In this document: positions 15,660-22,784 of the stretch, one piece after another
Layout: every line of letters begins with the position of its first letter
Position numbering within the stretch: the first letter of the stretch is position 1
NCBI GenBank assembly: GCA_024236055.1
Contig: JACKLF010000002.1
Span: 62,001-126,000 of the forward strand
DNA: 64,000 nucleotides
Direction of reading: 5' to 3'
Source of the DNA: Alphaproteobacteria bacterium
GTDB lineage: Bacteria; Pseudomonadota; Alphaproteobacteria; Micropepsales; Micropepsaceae
Made by a program: the position numbers and the translations under genes
Notes under the pieces: model-generated
The model's database searches: none
Told to the model about the DNA's origin: nothing
Seen by the model: only the letters and a program-made list of their open reading frames with translations

Positions 15660-17327
15660 CTAATTGCGCCGCAGCGGATGGGTTTCGATAAAATCCACCT
15701 GCTTTTCGTTCAGCGTCTCGATCATGACACCGTTGTCACCCGTGCCGGCGTCGCCGAACACCAGCCGCTGTTCCCGTGCCGGGTTGTAGCGCGGAATGGG
15801 CGCGGCGGCCGTGGCCGGATTGCCGGTCTTGGCGAAGGCTACCACGACATCGCCCATCCGGTCCGACAGGCTGTAGTCATAGGGCGTCCAGTCGCGGATG
15901 TGCCGGTACAGGTTCATCGAATCCAGCGTGCCGAACCAGAAGGGCAGATCGGAATTGTGATAGGCCCCTGCGGTCTTCACATCCATGTCGCTGATCTCGA
16001 CACCCGGCGGATAGGGATGGGGATGGTCGTACTGCACCAGCCAGACCGGCGCCTTGCCGGTCGCGGACTGCGCCCTGGCCCAGTCGCGCGCCACGATGCC
16101 GAAGCCAGAGATGCGCGCCACCGCCTTGGCCTGGGCCTGCGCCTGGGCATCGGTCGCGGCGGGAAACAGTTTCAGGAAGGCATCGGCATCGGCGCCATAC
16201 AGCTTGCGCGCACCATCGCGATAATCCGCCAGGGTGGTGGCGCTGGTCACCGCGTTCTTGCTGAAAATGTCGTTACCGGTCGAGGACAGAAGCGTGGGCA
16301 CATCCATCTGGTGGCCCGCGGCAAAGGCCGCTGCCGGGCTCTCGGTCAGCACATAGCCGTCCAGGTTGGGGCCGCCGAAACGGATCTTGTGCGCCTTGGC
16401 GATTTCGGTGATCTCGTCCGCCGGGCGGGTGCGCATTTCGGCGATATCCTTCGCCTTCATCGCCTGTTGCAGCGCCACGCCACTGGCCTCTTCCTCTTTC
16501 AGCGTATCCAGGTGCGGCGCAGCCACGCCGTGATAGCCGCCGGACAGGGCAATGATCTTGTCGAACAGCTTGTGGCAGCCCGGCTGGCCGGGCACGTCCA
16601 CGCACTGCTTGGCCAGCGGCGAGACCGCCATCAGGTCAACCGCCATCGCGCCGGCCGACTGGCCCAGCACGGTCAGGTTATCGGGATCGCCGCCAAAGGC
16701 CGCGGCATTGCGCTTGAGCCAGCGCAGCCCGGCGATCAGGTCCATCAGCCCGTAATTGCCGCTGGCATTGTGACCCGATTGCGCCGTCAGTTCGGGATGG
16801 GCCAGGTTGCCGAAGATGTTCACGCGATAATCGATGGCGGCGAAGACCACGCCCTTCTTGGCCAGCGCCTGGCCGTAATAGACCTGGAAGTTGATCGAGC
16901 CTTCCTGGAAGCCGCCGCCGTGCACCCACACCACCACCGGCAGCCTGTCGCCGGGCTTTGCACCGGCGGGCGTCCAGATATTGGCGTAAAGACAATCCTC
17001 GCTGGAGCGGATCTCGCCGAAATAGTGGTTCAGCGTGCTGGCGCGCAGCGAGATATAGCAGTTGGTCAGCCGCGTATCGGCGTTCCAGATCCCCTTCCAT
17101 GGCTTTTTCGGCTGGGGCGCCTTCCAGCGCAGGTCACGCACCGGCGGCGCGGCGAAGGGCACGCCCAGATAGGCGCGCACGCCATTGTCCAGCATGGTGC
17201 CCGACACGCGGCCGGTATCGATGGTGACGGGATCGCCGGGGATCGGGTTCATCTCGCCCGCATCGGCCCGCACGATCAGCGCGGCGATGAGTGCACCGCA
17301 ACATGCCAGACTTTTCCACCGCGCCAT
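15660..17327 (-). CDS. Secreted type-B carboxylesterase
   Basis: A 555-residue carboxylesterase/lipase of the cholinesterase-like alpha/beta-hydrolase family with an N-terminal signal peptide. Visible motifs are YLGVPFAAPP, SEDCLYANIW, the oxyanion-hole HGGGF, GNYGLMDLIAGLRWLKRN, and the nucleophile elbow LGQSAGAMA with Ser224. The catalytic His is likely in TAGAYHNSDLPFWFG. GQSAG replaces the commoner GESAG. It would hydrolyse esters in the periplasm. It is divergent from a PQQ alcohol dehydrogenase whose downstream gene is a second type-B esterase, which suggests that esters are split and the released alcohol is oxidised in the same compartment. Confidence 0.9.
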   Translation of the reverse strand: MARWKSLACCGALIAALIVRADAGEMNPIPGDPVTIDTGRVSGTMLDNGVRAYLGVPFAAPPVRDLRWKAPQPKKPWKGIWNADTRLTNCYISLRASTLNHYFGEIRSSEDCLYANIWTPAGAKPGDRLPVVVWVHGGGFQEGSINFQVYYGQALAKKGVVFAAIDYRVNIFGNLAHPELTAQSGHNASGNYGLMDLIAGLRWLKRNAAAFGGDPDNLTVLGQSAGAMAVDLMAVSPLAKQCVDVPGQPGCHKLFDKIIALSGGYHGVAAPHLDTLKEEEASGVALQQAMKAKDIAEMRTRPADEITEIAKAHKIRFGGPNLDGYVLTESPAAAFAAGHQMDVPTLLSSTGNDIFSKNAVTSATTLADYRDGARKLYGADADAFLKLFPAATDAQAQAQAKAVARISGFGIVARDWARAQSATGKAPVWLVQYDHPHPYPPGVEISDMDVKTAGAYHNSDLPFWFGTLDSMNLYRHIRDWTPYDYSLSDRMGDVVVAFAKTGNPATAAAPIPRYNPAREQRLVFGDAGTGDNGVMIETLNEKQVDFIETHPLRRN

Positions 17328-17484
17328 GCCAACGCCTCCCCAAATGTCCGGGGCGTTTTACGGGGCTGGGCGGCTGCCCGTCAATTTGAACCGATTGCGG
17401 GCCCTCACCCATGCGCCTAGGCTTGGGTCGTGCGTACCGGCCTTAAGGGGGGCCAAAAAGAAACAAGAACAATCGGGGGAAGGC

Positions 17485-19341
17485 ATGCATCTGAAAAGCG
17501 CATTCTTCGGTACTATTGTCATCGGCTGCACATCGCTTCTGTCATCCTATCTTGCCAGCGCGGCGGACGCGCCCGACACGGCATCCTTTACCGGCGCCAC
17601 CGCGAACATGGCGCCGAACGACCCGGCCGGGCAGTGGACGCGCCAGGCACGCGACTATGCCAACACCCGCTTCAGCCCGCTGAACCAGATCAACAAGGAC
17701 AATGTCGCGCGGCTGAAAATGGCCTGGAGCTTTTCGGACGGGCAGATGTATGGCCATGAAGGCGCGCCGCTGGTGGTAGGCGACACCATGTATCTGGTCA
17801 CGCCCTTTCCCAACATCGCCTATGCGCTGGACCTGTCCAAGCCGGGCGCGCCGATCAAATGGGTGTTCCAGCCGAACCCCGACACCCGCGCCATCACCAA
17901 GGCCTGTTGCGACAAGGTGCTGCGCGGCTGGGCCTATGCCGACGGCAAACTGATCTACAACCTGCTGGACGACAACACCGTGGCGGTGGATGCCAACACC
18001 GGCAAGCAGGTTTGGCGCGTCAAGCTGGACGACCTGTCCAACGGCACCACCCTGACCCAGGCCGCCTTCACCATGGGCGACAAGGTCTATATCGGCTCCA
18101 GCGGCGGGGAGATGGGGACCAATGGCTGGTTCCAGGCGCTGAGCGTCGCGGACGGCCACACCATCTGGAAGGCGCGCACCAACGGCCCCGACAAGGGCCT
18201 TCTGATCGGGCCGGACTTCAAGCCGTTCTATTCGTGGATGCGCGGCAAGGACCTGGGCGTGACCACATGGCCGGGCGAGATGTGGAAACAGGGCGCATCG
18301 GCGCCCTGGGGCTTTGTCTCCTACGATCCCGACCTGAACGAAGTCTATTACGGCACGTCGAACCCGGGGCCGCGCACGCCCTCGCAGCGGCCGGGGCTCA
18401 ACCTGTGGAGCAGCGCCCTGTTCGCGCGCGATGCCGATACCGGCGCGGCCAAATGGGCCTATCAGTTCACGCCGCACGACGAATGGGACTATGACGGCAT
18501 CAACGAGAATGTGCTGATCGAGATTCCCTGGAAGGGCGAGCGGCGCAAGGTGATCGTGCATTTCAACCGCAACGGCTTCGCCTATACCATCGACCGCGAG
18601 ACCGGCGAGGTGCTGGTGGCCGAACCCTTCGGTCTTCAGAACTGGGCCAGCAAGATCGACCTGAAGACCGGCATGCCGGTGGTCAATGACAGCGCGCACC
18701 CGATCGTGGGCAAGAAGGTCGACAATATCTGCCCGCCCGATATCGGGGTGAAGAACTGGAACCCGTCGGCCTTTTCGCCCCGCACCGGGCTTCTGTATGC
18801 GGGTGTGTTCAACTCCTGCATGACGCTGGGCAACCATGTGGTGAAGTATTTTCCCGGCAGCCCCTATGACGGGATGGAGATGACCCGCAATGCCGGGCCC
18901 GGCGGCAACTGGGGCGAATTCATCGCCTGGGACCCGGTCAAGGGCCGCCGCGTCTGGTCGATCAAGGAAAAGCTCTATGTGTGGAGCGGGGCGCTGGTCA
19001 CCGGTTCGGACATCGTCTTCTATGGCACGCTGGACGGCTGGTTCCGCGCGGTGGATGCGCGCAACGGCAAGGTCCTGTGGTCGCAGAAGCTGGGCAGCGG
19101 CATCATGAGCCAGCCCATCGCCTATCTGGGGCCGGATGGGCGCGAATATGTCGCCGTCTATACCGGGGTTGGCGGCGGCTCTGCGGTGATCCGGCGCGAA
19201 AAGGGGTTCCCGCCGGGCGGCAACACGCTTTATGTCTTCTCTGTCGATGGAGAAGGCGTGGGCAACGGGACGACGCAGCTTGAGACGGATGCCGGCATGG
19301 CCGCGCCGGTCTCTGTGCCGCCCGCGGTTGCCCACCATTAG
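17485..19341 (+). CDS. PQQ-dependent alcohol dehydrogenase, XoxF/PedH-like (lanthanide type)
   Basis: A 618-residue exported quinoprotein starting at ATG 17485 after GGGGAAGGC, with a signal peptide cleaved near LASAAD. It matches the methanol/ethanol dehydrogenase family throughout: INKDNVARLKMAWSF, the vicinal disulphide Cys141-Cys142 in KACCDK, LDDNTVAVDANTGKQVW, NWNPSAFSPRTGLLYAG and YGTLDGWFRAVDARNGK. The metal site reads WDYDGIN (Asp335 and Asp337). The second Asp is the diagnostic residue of lanthanide-dependent XoxF and PedH; calcium enzymes such as MxaF and PedE have Ala or Ser there. Electrons would normally go to a cytochrome c, but no xoxG-like gene is next to it. It is followed by an esterase gene eight bases on. 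Confidence 0.9.
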   Translation: MHLKSAFFGTIVIGCTSLLSSYLASAADAPDTASFTGATANMAPNDPAGQWTRQARDYANTRFSPLNQINKDNVARLKMAWSFSDGQMYGHEGAPLVVGDTMYLVTPFPNIAYALDLSKPGAPIKWVFQPNPDTRAITKACCDKVLRGWAYADGKLIYNLLDDNTVAVDANTGKQVWRVKLDDLSNGTTLTQAAFTMGDKVYIGSSGGEMGTNGWFQALSVADGHTIWKARTNGPDKGLLIGPDFKPFYSWMRGKDLGVTTWPGEMWKQGASAPWGFVSYDPDLNEVYYGTSNPGPRTPSQRPGLNLWSSALFARDADTGAAKWAYQFTPHDEWDYDGINENVLIEIPWKGERRKVIVHFNRNGFAYTIDRETGEVLVAEPFGLQNWASKIDLKTGMPVVNDSAHPIVGKKVDNICPPDIGVKNWNPSAFSPRTGLLYAGVFNSCMTLGNHVVKYFPGSPYDGMEMTRNAGPGGNWGEFIAWDPVKGRRVWSIKEKLYVWSGALVTGSDIVFYGTLDGWFRAVDARNGKVLWSQKLGSGIMSQPIAYLGPDGREYVAVYTGVGGGSAVIRREKGFPPGGNTLYVFSVDGEGVGNGTTQLETDAGMAAPVSVPPAVAHH

Positions 19342-19348
19342 GAGGCAT

Positions 19349-20989
19349 ATGGTTCGCTTTGCTTTGATCTGGCTGCTGGCTTTCACTGCCGCCGCCGCCG
19401 CAGGCCCGCGCGCGACCACCGGTGACGGCGCGCTGGAGGGTATCTCCACACAAGGCATCAGCGAATATCTGGGTATTGCCTATGCCGCGCCGCCGGTGGG
19501 CGATCTGCGCTGGCGCGCCCCTGCCGCGCCTGCCAAATGGAGCGGCGTGCGCCAGGCGACCAAGTTCGGTCCCACCTGCGCCCAGGTCACGACGCTTGGG
19601 CCCTTTGCCGGTCCCGCCAACAGCAACGAGGACTGTCTTTACCTCAATGTCTTCGCCCCGCCGGCCAAAGAGAAGCTGCCCGTGCTGGTGTGGATTCACG
19701 GCGGCGGCTATTTCGACGGCGAAAGCAACGACTATGACGCCGCCAGGCTTGCGCGCCAGGGCAAGCTGATCGTCGTCACCCTGAACTATCGCCTGAACCT
19801 GTTCGGCTTCCTGGACATTCCCGCGCTTGGCAAGCCGGGCGGCAATTACGGGTTGATGGACATGGTGGCCGCGCTCAAATGGGTGCGCGCCAACATCGCG
19901 GCATTCGGCGGCGATCCGGCCAATATCACTTTGGGCGGCCAGTCGGCGGGCGCGGGCGCGGCCTCGGCGCTGGCGGTTGCGCCATCGGCGCGCGGCCTGT
20001 TCCAGCGCGCGATTTTCATGAGCGGCGGCTATACCCCGCTGGTGCCAAAGGATGTGGCGCTGAAAAAGGGCCGGCAGTTCGCCGCTGCGGCCGGATGCGA
20101 CCAGACCGCAGACCAGACCGCAGACCAGACCACAGACAAGGCCGCCGATGTGGCGCAATGCCTGCGCGCCCTGCCCGCCGGAAAGATCGCGGCCCTGTCG
20201 GGCACCGCCAGCGGCACCGCGCCCTTTGTTTCGGGGGCGATGGTGGATGGCGATCTGGTGCCGCAAAGCGCCGCCGAGGCCTATGGCGCCGGCGCCTTCA
20301 ACCGCGTGCCGGTGATGGTTGGCACCACGCGCGATGAGGGCAATTTCGCCATCGGCATCGCGCAATATTTTCGCGAGGGCCGCACGCCCGCGACGCTGGA
20401 AGACTTCCATGTCTATGCCAAGCGCATGTATGGCGGCAATGCCGGACCCGGCGGCACGCCCCCGCCCTATCCGCCCGGCACGCCCGACAAGATGCTGGCA
20501 CTCTATGCGCCCGAAGCCCATGGCGGGGTGCAGATGGCCTGGGCCGATGCCCATGCCGACATGCTGGCCTGCCGTGGCCAGTACCTGGCCGGGCAGATCG
20601 CGCCCTTCGCGCCGGTCTATGCCTATGTCTTCGACGATCGCAGTGCGCCCAGCTATTTCCCCCAGATGAAAGGCTTCACGCCGGGCGCCTATCACACCGC
20701 CGACCTGATCTATCTGTTCCCCGGCTATCACGGCGGACCCGATGGCGTGCCGACCAGCCTGAATGCCGGTCAGCGCAAACTGTCGGACCGCATGATCGCC
20801 GCCTGGGCCAATTTTGCCCGCAGCGGCAATCCCAATGGCAAGGGCGATGCGCCCTGGCCGCGCTGGCGCAAGAACGCGGACGCACCGTCGCATTTTATCC
20901 AGAACGATGCCTGGGCGCAGGTCCAAAGCACCAGCCAGTTTTCCGCCGCGCACAATTGCGGCTTCTGGGACCAGGTATTGCGCTACTAG
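19349..20989 (+). CDS. Secreted type-B carboxylesterase, downstream of the alcohol dehydrogenase
   Basis: A 546-residue type-B carboxylesterase with signal peptide (MVRFALIWLLAFTAAAAAG). GGAGG overlaps the stop codon of the alcohol dehydrogenase gene, and the ATG at 19349 lies just after, so the two are an operon. Motifs: YLGIAYAAPPVG, NEDCLYLNVF, HGGGYFDG, GNYGLMDMVAALKWVRAN and the nucleophile elbow GGQSAGAGA with Ser199; a His in PGAYHTADLIYLF is the likely acid-base residue. A 12-bp unit repeated three times encodes QTADQTADQTTD at residues 252-263, probably a surface loop. Likely role: periplasmic hydrolysis of alkyl or acyl esters whose alcohols feed the quinoprotein. Confidence 0.9.
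   Translation: MVRFALIWLLAFTAAAAAGPRATTGDGALEGISTQGISEYLGIAYAAPPVGDLRWRAPAAPAKWSGVRQATKFGPTCAQVTTLGPFAGPANSNEDCLYLNVFAPPAKEKLPVLVWIHGGGYFDGESNDYDAARLARQGKLIVVTLNYRLNLFGFLDIPALGKPGGNYGLMDMVAALKWVRANIAAFGGDPANITLGGQSAGAGAASALAVAPSARGLFQRAIFMSGGYTPLVPKDVALKKGRQFAAAAGCDQTADQTADQTTDKAADVAQCLRALPAGKIAALSGTASGTAPFVSGAMVDGDLVPQSAAEAYGAGAFNRVPVMVGTTRDEGNFAIGIAQYFREGRTPATLEDFHVYAKRMYGGNAGPGGTPPPYPPGTPDKMLALYAPEAHGGVQMAWADAHADMLACRGQYLAGQIAPFAPVYAYVFDDRSAPSYFPQMKGFTPGAYHTADLIYLFPGYHGGPDGVPTSLNAGQRKLSDRMIAAWANFARSGNPNGKGDAPWPRWRKNADAPSHFIQNDAWAQVQSTSQFSAAHNCGFWDQVLRY
20102..20137 (+). repeat. Three tandem 12-bp units inside the esterase gene
   Basis: CAGACCGCAGAC occurs twice and CAGACCACAGAC once, in frame, giving QTAD-QTAD-QTTD. 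It is short enough to vary by slippage without breaking the frame. Confidence 0.85.
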
Positions 20990-21030
20990 AACAGGCGGCT
21001 AACGTCGCCAAAAGATTCGGGAGGATTTTG

Positions 21031-21780
21031 ATGCGCGCATTTGTATTGGCCGCAATGCTGGCGGGACTTTCGGTGGCGGGCGCCCAGGCCGCCGAGATCC
21101 GGGTGGTGGCGCCCGGCTTCATCTACAATTCCGCGCTGAAGGAACTGGCGGCCGACTTCACCAAACAGACCGGCGTGAAGGTGATCGTCAGCGAGGTCGG
21201 CATGAGCGTGGCGCTGAACCGCATCCAGACCGACACGCCCGCCTATGACGTCGTGGGCCTGCCGTCCGACCTGATGAACACGCTGCTGCTGGACGGCGGC
21301 ATCGTGCCCGGCAGCTATACGCCGCTGGGCCGCGACGAGATCGCGCTGGCGGTGAAGAAGGGTGCGCCACATCCCGACATCTCCACGGTGGAAAAACTGG
21401 CCGCGGCGCTGAAAGCCGGCGGGCAGATCATGGTCAACAGCCCCACCGGCGGCACCATGCAGGGCGCGATGATCGGCGCCATCCTGGCCAAACCGCAATT
21501 CGCCGGGGTCAACGCCGTGCCGGTGACCAAGGGCGAAGGCGCCGCCGCCCTGGCGCGCGGCGAAGGCGACATGGCGCTGCAGCTTGTGCCGGAAATCTTC
21601 AACAAGCCCCAGATCGAGCTGGTCGCGCCGCTGCCCGCCGAACTGGGTGGTCACATGGACGGGATGCTGGCGGTCTCCTCGCGTTCCACCGACAGGAAGG
21701 ACGCGATGGCCTTCATCAAGTTCCTGACCCGGCCCGAGGCCAGGCCCGCCTGGACCGCCAAGGGCATGAAGCCTTTTTGA
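21031..21780 (+). CDS. ModA-like periplasmic binding protein, orphan
   Basis: A 249-residue exported protein starting at ATG 21031 after GGGAGG, with a Sec signal ending AGAQAAE. It has the two-lobe binding-protein pattern of the molybdate-binding ModA family: EIRVVAPGFIYNSALKELAADFTKQTGVKV at the N-terminus, then PAYDVVGLPSDLM, YTPLGRDEIALAVKKG, and a C-terminal AFIKFLTRPEARPAW. No ABC permease or ATPase gene is nearby, unlike true modABC. It lies 41 bases after the esterase of the alcohol dehydrogenase operon and could be co-transcribed. XoxF-type enzymes often have a periplasmic binding-protein partner (XoxJ), but homology to XoxJ is not apparent. Two paralogues are at 21917 and 58317. Confidence 0.8.
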   Translation: MRAFVLAAMLAGLSVAGAQAAEIRVVAPGFIYNSALKELAADFTKQTGVKVIVSEVGMSVALNRIQTDTPAYDVVGLPSDLMNTLLLDGGIVPGSYTPLGRDEIALAVKKGAPHPDISTVEKLAAALKAGGQIMVNSPTGGTMQGAMIGAILAKPQFAGVNAVPVTKGEGAAALARGEGDMALQLVPEIFNKPQIELVAPLPAELGGHMDGMLAVSSRSTDRKDAMAFIKFLTRPEARPAWTAKGMKPF

Positions 21781-21892
21781 CCCCTCCTGCCTTCGCAACT
21801 TTGCTCAATACGCCGCGCCTTTGCGCGGCGTATCATCGCGTTGCTACGGCCACCTCCCCTATGCAAGCGCGCTGACGCGCGCGCAGGGGAGG
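21778..21892. repeat. Dispersed stop-codon-linked palindromic element, diverged copy
   Basis: The element starts at the TGA stop codon of the binding-protein gene (TGACCCCTCC), contains a perfect 11-bp stem hairpin (ATACGCCGCGC-CTTT-GCGCGGCGTAT at 21808-21833) and ends with GGCCACCTCCCC...GGGGAGG. The ends match two other copies at 25002 and 60240, while the middle differs. Confidence 0.6.
21808..21833 (+). terminator. Strong hairpin after the ModA-like gene
   Basis: An 11-bp perfect stem with a CTTT loop, 28 bases after the stop at 21780. The U-tract is missing, so termination would be weak or Rho-assisted. Confidence 0.5.
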
Positions 21893-21916
21893 TATGACAG
21901 TTGATCTGCAATCAAT

Positions 21917-22660
21917 TCAGGGCGAGACGATCCCGCCCTTCTGCCAGACCGTGCCGGAGTCAGGCCGCACCAGCCAGACCAGGAAGGCACGCGCATCATC
22001 GGGCGCGGCCGAGGTTTTCAGCACCGCCCCCGACATGTCGATGAACACGCCCAGGCTGTCGGGGAACGGGCCCACCACCTCGGCATCCTTGGCCATCAGT
22101 TCCTCGCTGATCGCGCCGCCGCCGAATTCGGCATCGCCGCGCACGATGGCATCGCCGATCATGCCCCTGATGGGCAGCGGTTTGACGCCGGAAAATTCGG
22201 GCCGCTGCAGCATCTTCTCCACCAGTCCGCCCGACAGGCTGCCCACCGCGGGATTGGCATAGGCCAGGGTGCCGACTTCCTTCGTCACGGCGATGAATTT
22301 CTGTTCGGTGGAAATGTCGGGATGACGCCCGCCCGCCTTCACCACCATGCCGAACTGGATGCGGCCCAGCGGCACCGGTGCGCCCGCCAGCTTGGGCGCG
22401 AAATCCTGGAAGTCGCTGGTGGGGGCCAGCACGATATCGGCAGGCGTGTCCTTGGCCACGGCGGTGCGGATGCGCCCGACATTGCCGCCGGTGATCACGA
22501 CCTTCTGGCCGGTCTTCTGCGTCCACTCGGCGGCCAGGATGCGCAGCGGGCCGTTGGATATGCCGGGCGAAAAGATGGTGATGTCGGCGGCGGCCGGCGT
22601 TGCGGCCAGGCCCGGAACAACCAGGCTGGACAGAAGAAGCGCAAGGGCGGTGCGGCGCAT
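21917..22660 (-). CDS. ModA-like periplasmic binding protein, orphan (second paralogue)
   Basis: A 247-residue exported protein (signal MRRTALALLLSSLVVPGLAA). It opens DITIFSPGISNGPLRILAAEWTQKTGQKVV, followed by TPADIVLAPTSDFQDF, VPLGRIQFGMVVKAGGRHPDIST, a PAVGSLSGGLVEKML segment and a FLVWLVRPDSGTVWQKGG end. These segments align one for one with the proteins encoded at 21031 and 58317. It is therefore a member of a local ModA-like paralogue family lacking ABC partners. It converges on the 21031 gene and is divergent from the glycosidase-like gene at 22785. Ligand unknown; a small oxyanion or organic acid is only a guess from the ModA fold. Confidence 0.8.
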   Translation of the reverse strand: MRRTALALLLSSLVVPGLAATPAAADITIFSPGISNGPLRILAAEWTQKTGQKVVITGGNVGRIRTAVAKDTPADIVLAPTSDFQDFAPKLAGAPVPLGRIQFGMVVKAGGRHPDISTEQKFIAVTKEVGTLAYANPAVGSLSGGLVEKMLQRPEFSGVKPLPIRGMIGDAIVRGDAEFGGGAISEELMAKDAEVVGPFPDSLGVFIDMSGAVLKTSAAPDDARAFLVWLVRPDSGTVWQKGGIVSP

Positions 22661-22784
22661 GATGTTTCCCCCGGATGCATGGATTTCTTGTTATGGGACA
22701 AGTGAAGCGTGAATTGCCCCGCCTTGCAACTTGGCGCTGGTTGCGCGGCGCAATAGACTTCGCGCGCTTATGGGAGAATACGCA

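Noticed and set aside
20102..20137. CRISPR-like repeats
   Set aside because: The units are 12 bases, contiguous without spacers, and in frame within an esterase gene.
21031..22660. A molybdate ABC transporter locus
   Set aside because: Two ModA-like proteins are present but no modB, modC or modE. They face each other on opposite strands, so molybdate transport is not supported.
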